A DNA stretch of 64,000 bases, from positions 7,293,015-7,357,014 of the forward strand of contig NC_064048.1 in assembly GCF_932526225.1 (NCBI RefSeq), read 5' to 3'. Of the stretch, positions 12,201-24,600 are shown piece by piece; the stretch's first letter is position 1; each line of letters starts with the position of its first letter. Both the position numbers and the translations under genes were made by a program. The DNA comes from Nematostella vectensis. Lineage: Eukaryota; Cnidaria; Anthozoa; Actiniaria; Edwardsiidae. The notes under the pieces were generated by a model. It was given only the letters and a program-made list of their open reading frames with translations. It was not told the origin of the DNA and made no database searches.

Positions 12201-15200
12201 AGGGGGGGGGGGGGGGGGGACTGCATCCCCTACAGCCCTTTCCTACATAGATCTACCACTGTCTCTTACTCATAAGGTAGTAAGGTAGTGCAAGGCTATG
12301 TACAGTTTAAACACGAACGTACACTATAAAAGGGACTTGCCTTAGGCAAGCTGTCACTCGTCATTCAACATCACTGAGTGCAGAGCTCCATAGAGAGAAG
12401 CCAGAAAGCTATAATAGAGCTTTGGTGTGGAAACACACCATTGAAGTAAATAAAGTCTATTAATTAGCCAGTTTTTAGGACAAAACGAAAAATAACAGAC
12501 GATTAGAGAGGTTTTGAAGTGACGAATTTTTCAAATTCGTTGTTTGTCCGCGCGCACCTGAATGACGCCATTTCAAATGAGCGCGCGCACGCTGTTTTTG
12601 AATTTGTTTTTCGATTCAAACAAGCGCGCGTTATGTTTGATTTCTCAATAACAATTTTTGTTCCTGTTTTGGTAGATAATTGATTCCAAACACATTCCTG
12701 AATATGCCTGATAGTTCTTTAACATTCTTTTGTACTTTAAAGTTGTCATAGCTTGTCGTACCGCTTTACTTTCTGCTATGTTTTCTTCTGGCAGTTTAGG
12801 AGGTCCGCACTCAATGAAGTCTAGCTTTGAATGGCGACGACATGCGCAAGAGCTTGCAAAAAAAGGGGGGCGGAGCAATCCTTTTTAAAGTGCGCGTTTG
12901 TGTTTGAGTGTTGGGTAAGCAGGGGGAGGGGGCTGGCACCTTGATTATGTTTAGCAGGGTAGTATTGGATTAAGGGTTGGGAGGGGTGGGAAGTTTGTAT
13001 TGGATTTAAAGGGTTGGAAAGGGTGAGGAACATATTGGTAAAGATTTTGGGGGTAGGTTTGCTGGTGTTGGATCAAGAGTTGGTTGGGAGGGGTGGAAAG
13101 CTGGTATTTGGTTTGAAGGGTTTGAAAGGGTGAGGAATGTATTGGTTAAGATTTTGGGGGTAGGTTTGCTGGTGTTGGATCAAGAGTTGGTTGGGAGAGG
13201 TGGAAAGTTGGTATTGGATTTGAAGGGTTTGGAAAATGTAATGGTGGTATTGGTTAAGATTTGTGAGAGGAGGTTTGCTGGGGTTGGACCAAGAGTTGGT
13301 TGAGAGGGGTGGAAAGTTGGTATTGGATTTGAAGGGTTTGGAAAATGTAATGGTGGTATTGGTTAAGATTTGTAAGAGGAGGTTTGCTGGGATTGGATCA
13401 AGGTTTGGTTGGGAGGGTTGGGAAGTTGATATTGGATTTGAAGGGTTTGGAAAATGTAATGGTGGTATTGGTTAAGATTTGTGAGAGGAGGTTTGCTGGG
13501 GTTGGATCAAGGTTTGGTTGGGAGGGGTGGGAAGTTGGTATTGGATTTGAAGGGTTTGGAAAATGTAATGGTGGTATTGGTTAAGATTTGTGAGAAGAGG
13601 TTTGCTGTGGATTTATCAAGGTTTGGTTAGGAGGGATACTTTGTTTGTATGAAAATTACAGACTGCCTCAAGATCCAGGACAGTTTACAGGGTTCAAATT
13701 ATTATTTTTTAATTTACTAGATTTGTCCAGCTTTGTGGATTCTGGTGGGGGAAAAAGCCTGTTTTCATAAAATATGGGGGAAATACAGAAACAAAAAGCA
13801 GGCAAAGACCAGAAAACAGCCGGTGGTCGGTCATGATCCTTTGTTGTGTCTTAGTGAAAACTCTTAATTAAATAGCATACACTTAAACATGCTTTAGAAA
13901 ATGTTAATTGTTTTATTACTTGTTTGTTCATTGCAGGACTTTGCTGATGCATATGAGCTCCTAAACTCAAAGAATGTGAACCATGACCGTCTCCTAGCAT
14001 ATGCACGCGAGGCTGCAGACTTCTCCACCAAGCACCAGCTGCCCCACCTGGACTTTGCACTTAACCACCAGCACAAGGAGGACGTGGCTATGTTTGACTT
14101 CACCTCTCTCTATGCTGCTGAGTACTCCATCAAGGTTTATGAAAGAAAGGGCTATAAGCTGCTGGCCACTATTGTTGGTGATAGCTTGCTTGAGGTAAGC
14201 TTCTGCCTTCTGTAGAGACCTCATTTTATGGTTTAACAAACTTAAGGCCCTGTCACACATACGTTTTTTCTCTTGCCACCTGTCTCGCAAAAAAAACTGT
14301 TGCAGGTCGCATGCGCATTTTTTTGCATGTGACACCCCCTTTGCAACTTGTTTTGCATTTTTCAAAGTCGCACGAAGAGTAAAACGCTCTTATACTCTCT
14401 GCAACAAAATGTTTCAAGTCACAGGAAAAACTTCACGTGTGACAGGGCGCGTGCGACCTGCAACAATTTTTTGGCAAGACAAGTTGCAGCCGAAAAGTCT
14501 ACATGTGACAGGGCTTTTACTTGAAGTATGAGAAACAAGTTAAGAATAAATATAAGGTATATTTAGCCAACAGAGTAAGTAAGCTTACCTGACAACATTT
14601 CAGGTTACTTCAGGTCAACAAGTGTAGATGTTAAAATCAAACTCTGTGGGAGACATCTATTGGTACCAGGGTTCTTCAAATGGTTCAAAGCCCTCAGGAC
14701 AAAGCTTATTTTGCTTAGAAGGGTTGAATTATTAAATTGGGTGGGACTCTTTTACATCCAACTAGCATTTAGGGTGCATATTGGGTGTGCATGGTATGGT
14801 CTTATATTACTATGTGTGTTTCCTTATACCATGAAGCACTGCTTGTTATTATACATGAAATGAAATCAATGTACCAACTGTACTTCTACCTCACAATCAA
14901 CGCTCTTATGTCTCTTCTTTATAAATTTCCATGTAGCCATTCTGGCCGACAGGATCCGGGTGTGCCCGTGGATTTCTTGGATGTTTTGACGCTGCATGGG
15001 CCCAGAGGAGCTTTGGTCTTGGTAAACAACCCATGGACATTATTGTTGAACGAGAGAGCACATTCCGACTGCTCGCACAGACAACCCCAGGTATTGCACC
15101 TATACAATAGAGCCTCCATATTTTAACAGACCGTAATAGTTGTCTGTTATATAGAGTTACTTGTGTTTGCTCTAATAGGTACAGCTTTTTTGTATGACCG

Positions 15201-15666
15201 AGAATGGTATCCTTATTAAAAGTGTTCTGCTGTAATGGGATCAGCTTTATATGTATGTCCCAATTGTGCCCTTATTATCGTAGTTATGCTGTAATGAAGA
15301 AAGTATTGTATGGCTAAATGGTCTCCTTATTAACAGGGATCCAATGGTCTATCAATAGAAAACTCCAAAGTATCACCAAACTGGACAATTATAATAATCT
15401 TTATTTTGGAAGGGTTACCTTTTAACCATAAAGGTTTTCTAACAAATGGCCCTCACAATTTCTTTTTTTCATAGAAAACCTCAACAAGAATTTCGATGGA
15501 TATAGCATCAACCCTGACAGCCGATATCCGAACTTCAACAAGAGCTCAGCTCGTGGTAGTGCCTTGCACCATCTCTATGACCGGCTAGAAGGCCCACTGG
15601 ACCGGACAGATGGACCGGACATGGACATGGACACGTCCAAAACCTCTGAGTCAGTTGACTTGGGAG
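9234..15666 (+). CDS. MICAL: MICAL exons 1-6: FAD monooxygenase domain
   Basis: This block encodes the flavin hydroxylase module. The dinucleotide-binding motif GSGPCG is at residues 97-102, followed by the EKR strand end at 120-122 and the MICAL signature NNVLHLWPF at about 128-136. The second FAD-contact motif GADG is at 220-223. GISGVAFI-type and [15 protein letters not shown] segments in exon 3 match the family's conserved core. GDSLLE closes exon 4 (395-400) and [13 protein letters not shown] opens exon 5, the GD plus PF-P-G motifs of the flavin site. All expected motifs are intact, so catalysis is probably preserved. Introns in this block carry a 109-bp tandem array (intron 3) and a MITE (intron 4). 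Confidence 0.93.
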
Positions 15667-18600
15667 GTGAGTTTTGCCTGCGTTGGAACCGGAAGTGTAA
15701 AAGACATCTTTTACGTAAAAGAAAAACTGCGGATCAGGGAAAAGGTGGCTGCCCTTACCCAATTTTTGTCCCATTAGAGGAAAAAAAAAGAAAAGGAAAT
15801 TATTATCAATTTTCCATTTCCCAAAAAAACATAGAGCACAACCTAAGCCTAGCTCAGGAAATGTGCATCCGATATTAAGAATGCGCTTTGCCCACCCCCC
15901 CCCCCTCCCCATCCATTCTAGCTAGTGCTCTGCTTAGCGAAGACCCACAAAACAGTCCAGAGCCTTATTGGTGATGCACGTGAATAGATGTGATGCACTT
16001 CACTTTTCCATTTTTTTTAACAGTCAACGTTGATATGCTGTTGAAGTGGTGTCAAAAACAGACGAAGTCCTACAAACACGTGGATATTAATGATATGTCT
16101 TCCTCGTGGAAGGACGGACTGGCATTTTGTGCTATTATACATCGCTTTAGGCCAGATCTTTTGTAAGTATCTGTATATTCCAATGAAAGACAGAGGGAAA
16201 TTGTGAAATCGCTGCCACCTTACAGTTTTGCGAAATAAACTCATTCAAGACCAATAGGCATGCGCGTAACGTTCTATTGGCAAAAATTTCACTTGTCACT
16301 TTTTGCTTCACTTAGAGACTTTAATAAACATCAAACCACTGGATTCTTATGTCTCGTTTATAGTTCAACGAGGGACTATAACATCATCCCATTATCTGAT
16401 AAAAACCTTGTCACATGTCTTTTACTTTTCAGAAATTTTGACTCCTTGAAACCCGGAGATACGGAAACGAACTGTAAACTGGTGCGTATGTTGTTACATG
16501 CCTTATTATATTAATTTATTCACTTACTAAACTCAACGCTAAATCCCGGTACTATACCTTTTTTTGCATTTAATTACATTGTCGATTACAATTTGTATTA
16601 TTTATTTGTTAATTACATTATTTGCTTTTTTTTATGCCGCAAACTCACTATAACCTGTTTTAAAGGCAAAAGTCCCATGAAAATTTCTTGAGTTTTCACT
16701 TGTTATTTACTGAGGAAATCTGTAACGAGTTCATAAAATAAGGGCGTAGTTAGGGGTTGCTCAATGGTATACTACACGACCCAATAAATCCTTGCGAATG
16801 GGCAGCAAGCGTATTTGTATTTGTTGTAATCCTGACTGTTAATTCAGTCAAAAGTCACATGAAAATTACTAAGGAAATCTGTGACGAGTTTATAAAAGAA
16901 GGGTGTAGTTAGGGGTTGCTCAATGATATACTACACGAATGTTCAGCAAGCGTATTTGTATTTGTTGTAATCCTGACTGTCAATTCAGTCGCTTGACTAC
17001 AATCTGAGGCTATAAACTAGATTATCATTCGTGACAGGCCTTCGAGACGGCAGAAGAGCAGCTTGGTATCCCTCCCCAGATCTCCGCCAGTGAGATGGTG
17101 ACTTCTGGTAACCCAGACCCGCTGATGATCATGAGCTACATATCACAGTACTACGAGTCATTCAAGAACGAGACTCCCGCCGCGAAACAGGACGCTTCTA
17201 TTGACAACTCGCAGCTCAGCTACAAGACCAAGTCTCCGCTTTCTAAACTATCTATCTTGTCAAGACTTTCACGAAAGAAGGTACGGTAGGATAGAACCCC
17301 TCAAATAGGATCGCTTGATAACTTGTGAATTTCATCGCTTGTCTGATGTCTACTCCCCCATAGAGTACTACGCGCGCTACCGTGGCCACCTTGATAGTTT
17401 AGTGAAGTAAGCTAATGAGGATGCGAGAAACATGCTATCTGATACGATGCCCGCTACCGTGGCCACCTTGACAGTTTAGTGAAGTAAACCAATAAGGATG
17501 CGAGAAACGTGCTGTCTGATACGACGCGCGCTACCGTGGCCACCTTGACAGTCTTGTGAAGTAACCCAATAAGGATGCGAGAAACGTGCTATCTGATGCG
17601 ACGCGCGCTACCGTGGCCACCTTGATAGTTTAGTGAAGTAAGCCAATAAGGATGCGAGAAACGTGCTATCTGATACGACGCGCGCTACCGTGGCCCCTTA
17701 ACAGTTTTGTGAAGTAAACCAATAAGGATGCGAGAAACGTGCTATCTGATGCGACGCGCGCTACCGTGGCCACCTTGATAGTTTAGTGAAGTAGCCCAAT
17801 AAGAATGCGATGAACGTTTGGTATTAACGTCACTAGCCAACCAACGTAGCAAAGACTTGCTGTCAGTGCTATTATACGGGTAGCGATAAACTCAAACTGA
17901 TCTTTGTCACCCTTTAGATTCAGTGCGGTTCTAGCGGGGTTGGGATCATAAAAACGGTTCGATGACAGAAATGAAAATAAAGCATTATCAGCGACCAGCC
18001 AAGTTCGTTTACTTTCTTCGACAGTGTCCCCACCTAGGTTGAACAATTGCTTCACTTTTCAGGAAAAGCGAAAGAGCGGCTCTTCAGGCACGGAGCCTGT
18101 GACTGCAAAGAAAAGCAAGCATGCCAAGGTACGATAATAATAAAACAATGTTATTATGTACGTAGTGGATTGACAAATATATGTCATTTTTGCGTGCGTA
18201 TGTACGCCTATAATGCACAGGTGAAGTCAAAGTCCTTGTTTTGGTAATAGCGTGAGAGTTAATAGGTTAATAGGCTTAAAATAAAAATAAATAAATTGGA
18301 GTAGCCAATCGCTGTAATTGCAGCTAGATGCTGAATTACGAGAGCGCAGATTCAGACGTGATCGAGGTAAAGGCATGGGAAGGCGCCTCAGGCAGCCGCC
18401 ATAAAACTCTGTCTGACCACGGAGCACAGCTATGATGAAACTTTGTTTTGGAGGGAGGAAAACCGGAAAAGCCGGAAAAAAAACCCTTGAAGACGAGACC
18501 CGACTTAACTCAACTCACGTCGAAACCGGGAATCGAACCCGGAACCCAGTGTAGAGGCGCAGGCACTACGGGGCGACGCTCTGCCAACTGCGCCACCTAG

Positions 18601-21600
18601 GTTTCCCTTTTGTGACAACTCCTCCGATGCCATTATAATGGTTGGTATTTTTGTAGGAGAATGAGGCACCACGCTCGCCTACGTCTCCGACCACGCCCAA
18701 GGAGGCTAGCACTCCACCGGCACAACCGAACGTTCAACTTCGCCGTCAGTCAAGCGATGATAAGGCGCCCATGTCAGTGAAGGCAGTTAAGGCCAGTAAT
18801 AGAATCAGTCTACTGGCCGAGCAAGTGTTCGGAGAAAACGCCACTAAGGTAAAGTTGATTGTAATACCATTGATGACAATGAGCCCAAGGATTTGCATAA
18901 GCCAGCTTTCTACTTGCGAAGATACGGATAAGGATAATGAAAGGGAGACGTAGATGCTTACGCGAGTAAAGCAGAAACGAAGAAGAAAATCGTTCCGTTC
19001 CCTCCTCGTTTCCTTCTCCTCTTGGGGTTTATCTTAGCTTTTTACACGCGCGAAATGCACATAACTTCTCCGTTTCCTCTCCGCTTCGATTCTTTTGTCT
19101 ATTAACGGCTGAGGTTTCCGTCGGACCTCCGGAAGTAAACTGGTGACAATGCGGCTTTAAACTCGCGTGATCGGCATCGTACGTCTCCGTTTTATCTCCG
19201 GTTTTTTCTCCTCTTTGGGTTTTCCCAGCTGATTTAAACTCGCGTAATAGGCATCACCGTTTCCTCTCAGCCAGTCATAATGTCAGTCACGTGATCACGG
19301 TGTTCTTGTCCCAGATCAAGGTCCCCGCCGGCGCCCCCGATTCAAGTGAGCATTGTTTCTTCTGCAACCGCTGGATCTACTTGATGGAGCGCCTTTCCGC
19401 GGAGGGACACTTTTTCCATAGGGAGTGCTTTAAGTGCGAGGTTTGCCTGAACACCTTGAGATTAGGGGCCTATTCGTATGTCCCTCCTTGGGAAGCTGAG
19501 GACGAGAGAGCGCATTTCTACTGCAGACCTCATTATAATAAGATGCTGTACAGACCAAAGGACGTCTTCAAGACAAGACGGGAAGGTACGGTAAATAATA
19601 CAGTAAAGTGCAGGCCTCATTATTATAAGATGCTGTACAACGACGTCTTCAAGACAAGACGGGAAGGTACAGCAAATAATACAGTAAAGTGCAGGCCTCA
19701 TTATTATAAGATGCTGTACATACCTAACGACGTCTTCAAGACAAGACGGGAGGGTACAGTAAATAATACAGTAAAGTGCAGACCTCATTATTATAAGATG
19801 TTGTACAGACCAAACGACGTCTTCAAGACAAGACGGGAAGGTACGGTAAATAATACAGTAAAGTGCAGACCTCATTATTATAAATTGCTGTACATACCTA
19901 ACGACGTCTTCAAGACAAGACGGGAAGGTACGGTAAATAATACAGTAAAGTGCAGACCTCATTATTATAAATTGCTGTACATACCTAACGACGTCTTCAA
20001 GACAAGACGGGAAGGTACGGTAAATAATACAGTAAAGTGCAGACCTCATTATTATAAGATGCTGTACAACGACGTCTTCAAGACAAGACGGGAAGGTACA
20101 GCAAATAATACAGTAAAGTGCAGGCCTCATTATTATAAATTGCTGTACATACCTAACGACGTCTTCAAGACAAGACGGGAGGGTACAGTAAATAATACAG
20201 TAAAGTGCAGACCTCATTATTATAAGATGTTGTACAGACCAAACGACGTCTTCAAGACAAGACGGGAAGGTACGGTAAATAATACAGTAAAGTGCAGACC
20301 TCATTATTATAAATTGCTGTACATACCTAACGACGTCTTCAAGACAAGACGGGAAGGTACGGTAAATAATACAGTAAAGTGCAGACCTCATTATTATAAA
20401 TTGCTGTACATACCTAACGACGTCTTCAAGACAAGACGGGAAGGTACGGTAAATAATACAGTAAAGTGCAGACCTCATTATTATAAATTGCTGTACATAC
20501 CTAACGACGTCTTCTAGACAAGACGGGAGGGTACACCAAATAATACAGTAAAGTGCAGGCCTCATTATTATAAGATGTTGTACAGACCAAAGGACGTCTT
20601 CAAGACAAGACGGGAGGGTACAGCAAATAATACAGTAAAGTGCAGGCCTCATTATTATAAGATGTTGTACAGACCAAAGGACGTCTTCAAGACAAGACGG
20701 GAAGGTACGGTAAATAATACAGTAAAGTGCAGGCCTCATTATTATAAGATGCTGTACATACCTAACGTCGTAAAGACAAGACGGGAAGGTACAGCAAATA
20801 ATACAGTAAAGTGCAGGCCTCATTATTATAAGATGCTGTACATACCTAACGACGTCTTCAAGACAAGACGGGAGGGTACAGTAAATAATACAGTAAAGTG
20901 CAGACCTCATTATTATAAGATGCTGTACATACCTAACGACGTCTTCAAGACAAGACGGGAAGGTACTGTAAATAATACAGTAAAGTGCAGGCCTCATTAT
21001 TATAAATTTGCTGTACATACCTAACGACGTCTTCAAGACAAGACGGGAGGGTACAGTAAATAATACAGTAAAGTGCAGACCTCATTATTATAAGATGTTG
21101 TACAGACCAAACGACGTCTTCAAGACAAGACGGGAAGGTACGGTAAATAATACAGTAAAGTGCAGACCTCATTATTATAAATTGCTGTACATACCTAACG
21201 ACGTCTTCAAGACAAGACGGGAAGGTACGGTAAATAATACAGTAAAGTGCAGACCTCATTATTATAAATTGCTGTACATACCTAACGACGTCTTCAAGAC
21301 AAGACGGGAAGGTACGGTAAATAATACAGTAAAGTGCAGACCTCATTATTATAAATTGCTGTACATACCTAACGACGTCTTCTAGACAAGACGGGAGGGT
21401 ACACCAAATAATACAGTAAAGTGCAGGCCTCATTATTATAAGATGTTGTACAGACCAAAGGACGTCTTCAAGACAAGACGGGAGGGTACAGCAAATAATA
21501 CAGTAAAGTGCAGGCCTCATTATTATAAGATGTTGTACAGACCAAAGGACGTCTTCAAGACAAGACGGGAAGGTACGGTAAATAATACAGTAAAGTGCAG

Positions 21601-24600
21601 GCCTCATTATTATAAGATGCTGTACATACCTAACGTCGTAAAGACAAGACGGGAAGGTACAGCAAATAATACAGTAAAGTGCAGGCCTCATTATTATAAG
21701 ATGCTGTACATACCTAACGACGTCTTCAAGACAAGACGGGAGGGTACAGTAAATAATACAGTAAAGTGCAGGCCTCATTATTATAAATTTGCTGTACATA
21801 CCTAACGACGTCTTCAAGACAAGACGGGAAGGTACTGTAAATAATACAGTAAAGTGCAGGCCTCATTATTATAAATTTGTTGTACAGACCAAACGACGTC
21901 TTCAAGACAAGACGGGAGGGTACAGTAAATAATACAGTAAAGTGCAGACCTCATTATTATAAGATGTTGTACAGACCAAACGACGTCTTCAAGACAAGAC
22001 GGGAAGGTACGGTAAATAATACAGTAAAGTGCAGACCTCATTATTATAAATTGCTGTACATACCTAACGACGTCTTCAAGACAAGACGGGAAGGTACGGT
22101 AAATAATACAGTAAAGTGCAGACCTCATTATTATAAATTGCTGTACATACCTAACGACGTCTTCAAGACAAGACGGGAAGGTACGGTAAATAATACAGTA
22201 AAGTGCAGACCTCATTATTATAAATTGCTGTACATACCTAACGACGTCTTCTAGACAAGACGGGAGGGTACACCAAATAATACAGTAAAGTGCAGGCCTC
22301 ATTATTATAAGATGTTGTACAGACCAAAGGACGTCTTCAAGACAAGACGGGAGGTTACAGCAAATAATACAGTAAAGTGCAGGCCTCATTATTATAAGAT
22401 GTTGTACAGACCAAAGGACGTCTTCAAGACAAGACGGGAAGGTACGGTAAATAATACAGTAAAGTGCAGGCCTCATTATTATAAGATGCTGTACATACCT
22501 AACGTCGTAAAGACAAGACGGGAAGGTACAGCAAATAATACAGTAAAGTGCAGGCCTCATTATTATAAGATGCTGTACATACCTAACGACGTCTTCAAGA
22601 CAAGACGGGAGGGTACAGTAAATAATACAGTAAAGTGCAGACCTCATTATTATAAGATGCTGTACATACCTAACGACGTCTTCAAGACAAGACGGGAAGG
22701 TACTGTAAATAATACAGTAAAGTGCAGACCTCATTATTATAAGATGCTGTACATACCTAACGACGTCTTCTAGACAAGACGGGAAGGTACTGTAAATAAT
22801 ACAGTAAAGTGCAGACCTCATTATTATAAGATGTTGTACATACCTAACGACGTCTTCAAGACAAGACGGGAAGGTACAGCAATTAATACAGTAAAGTGCA
22901 GGCCTCATTATTATAAGATGCTGTACATACCTAACGACGTCTTCAAGACAAGACGGGAAGGTACGGTAAATAGTAAGGTGAAGATGAAGAGTAAGGCTTT
23001 TAGTATACGGGCCATATAGGTAGTTTTTTTCAGACATATACACTTAACACTGGTACTAGACAAGATTTTATCTCGCCGATTTTTTCAGTATGCCCCTTTT
23101 GTTGTTCGAGAAAAAAAATTTTGGGGGGTGTTTAACACAAGGTTCCGCTATAAAAAGGAAAGCTCCTCCCACCCTCGGGCTCAAATTTGCAATTATAATC
23201 AGAACTCTTAAAGTCTCCTGTAAAATTGCTCTGAGCCTAAGTCGGCTGGAATAAAACTATTTTTGCACAGGTAACAAGAAAGTTGTGTTAAGAGATTGAT
23301 AAATTAGTTATTTGCTGTCCACTCACGTTTTCGGTGCAAAATTTTAAATTTTGCGCTATCCATAATCTAGCACATCTGCATAAATTATCTCGCGCTGTTA
23401 TAAAAATGCTTGTATTTTAGAGCGCACACAGCTTGGTATAGCATTATTTTACTATAAAAAAAACATTTTAGGTGGACAAGTCTAGCAATGATATTTAATT
23501 TGGTTTAGAATATGAAATCTGAATTTAGCGCTCAGAGCAATTACCCTGACATGCTGACTCATTGCCGGCTGATTGATAACTGATTGTTCTTGGGCCAGGG
23601 ATGGGAGAAGCTTTACCTTTTATAGCGAAACCTCGTGTTTAAAACCCTGTTGTTCTAGTTCTGCGCTTTGTTTTTCCGAGTTTGTGAGCGCAATTTTGAG
23701 CGCTTGGCTTATGCGTAACATAATAGATACAATTTTTTTTTGCGTTTTATAGAAGAAGAGAGCCGTACCCAAAAGCGTCACCGCAAAACCCATTCAGCCG
23801 TTTCATTTCCTAAAGATACTGTGGACGCAATTTGCGAAGCCGCTGACCGAAAGCAGTTACGGGCAAAGGAGGAACCACAAATAAAGCGTAAACTGGAAGT
23901 CGAAGACGGTCCAGATGATCAGAGTCCAAAGGAGTCGGTGGAGATGGAAGTAAATGAAAATCCTGATGAGAAGTTCAATAGAACGAGGTAGGAAATTGGT
24001 CGGTATACACAGGTTTGGTTCCTGTGTTTTTATGATACAAGGATAGTTTGGTCGACTTATCGAGGTTAATTGATGTTGCTGCTGTTTTTGTTGTTGATTG
24101 TGGCATTGTTGCTGTTTTTGTTACGTTTTACCTTGATGAAAGATCTTATCTGTTCCTGATGCGAAGGACCTGACTATTTTAACTTAACGTATTTCGTATA
24201 GGACTAACTCTGGCCGATTCAAACGGCTCGAGGCGCGTCCGCTTCGCCGCTCGAGTATCGCATCCGTCCGGAAGTCAGACAAAACTGTCCGGGACAAGGC
24301 CATGGGTTATGAATTGGACGACGGGCTTACCCCACTCAAGGAAGATGTCCGACTTTCTCCGATCAAGACAGCCTGCACACCTGACGACAAGGAAGAGGTA
24401 ACGTTTCTAACTCAAGCTGAGGCTGATATGCACATAAATAACCTTGCGTAATGACGAGGACTGCTAGGACGGGGCCGAAAAAGAGGATCTGTTTGCGTTT
24501 TGAGCGATGAAAAAGTCGAAACATAATCCTCAGAACTGGATAAAATATAAATAAGGGCCTTGTTTCTCCTGTACTTAACATAGGAAAGAATGCCCTACGA

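Noticed and set aside
13263-13584. Gly/Leu-rich frames in MICAL intron 3
   Set aside because: Products of the 109-bp G/T-rich minisatellite.
17369-17810. CRISPR-like array
   Set aside because: Units are contiguous 77-base copies without unique spacers, in a eukaryotic intron.
18520-18606. Functional tRNA gene
   Set aside because: A and B boxes are present but acceptor-stem pairing and a clean 3' end are lacking, and the body matches a second dispersed copy; SINE fits better.
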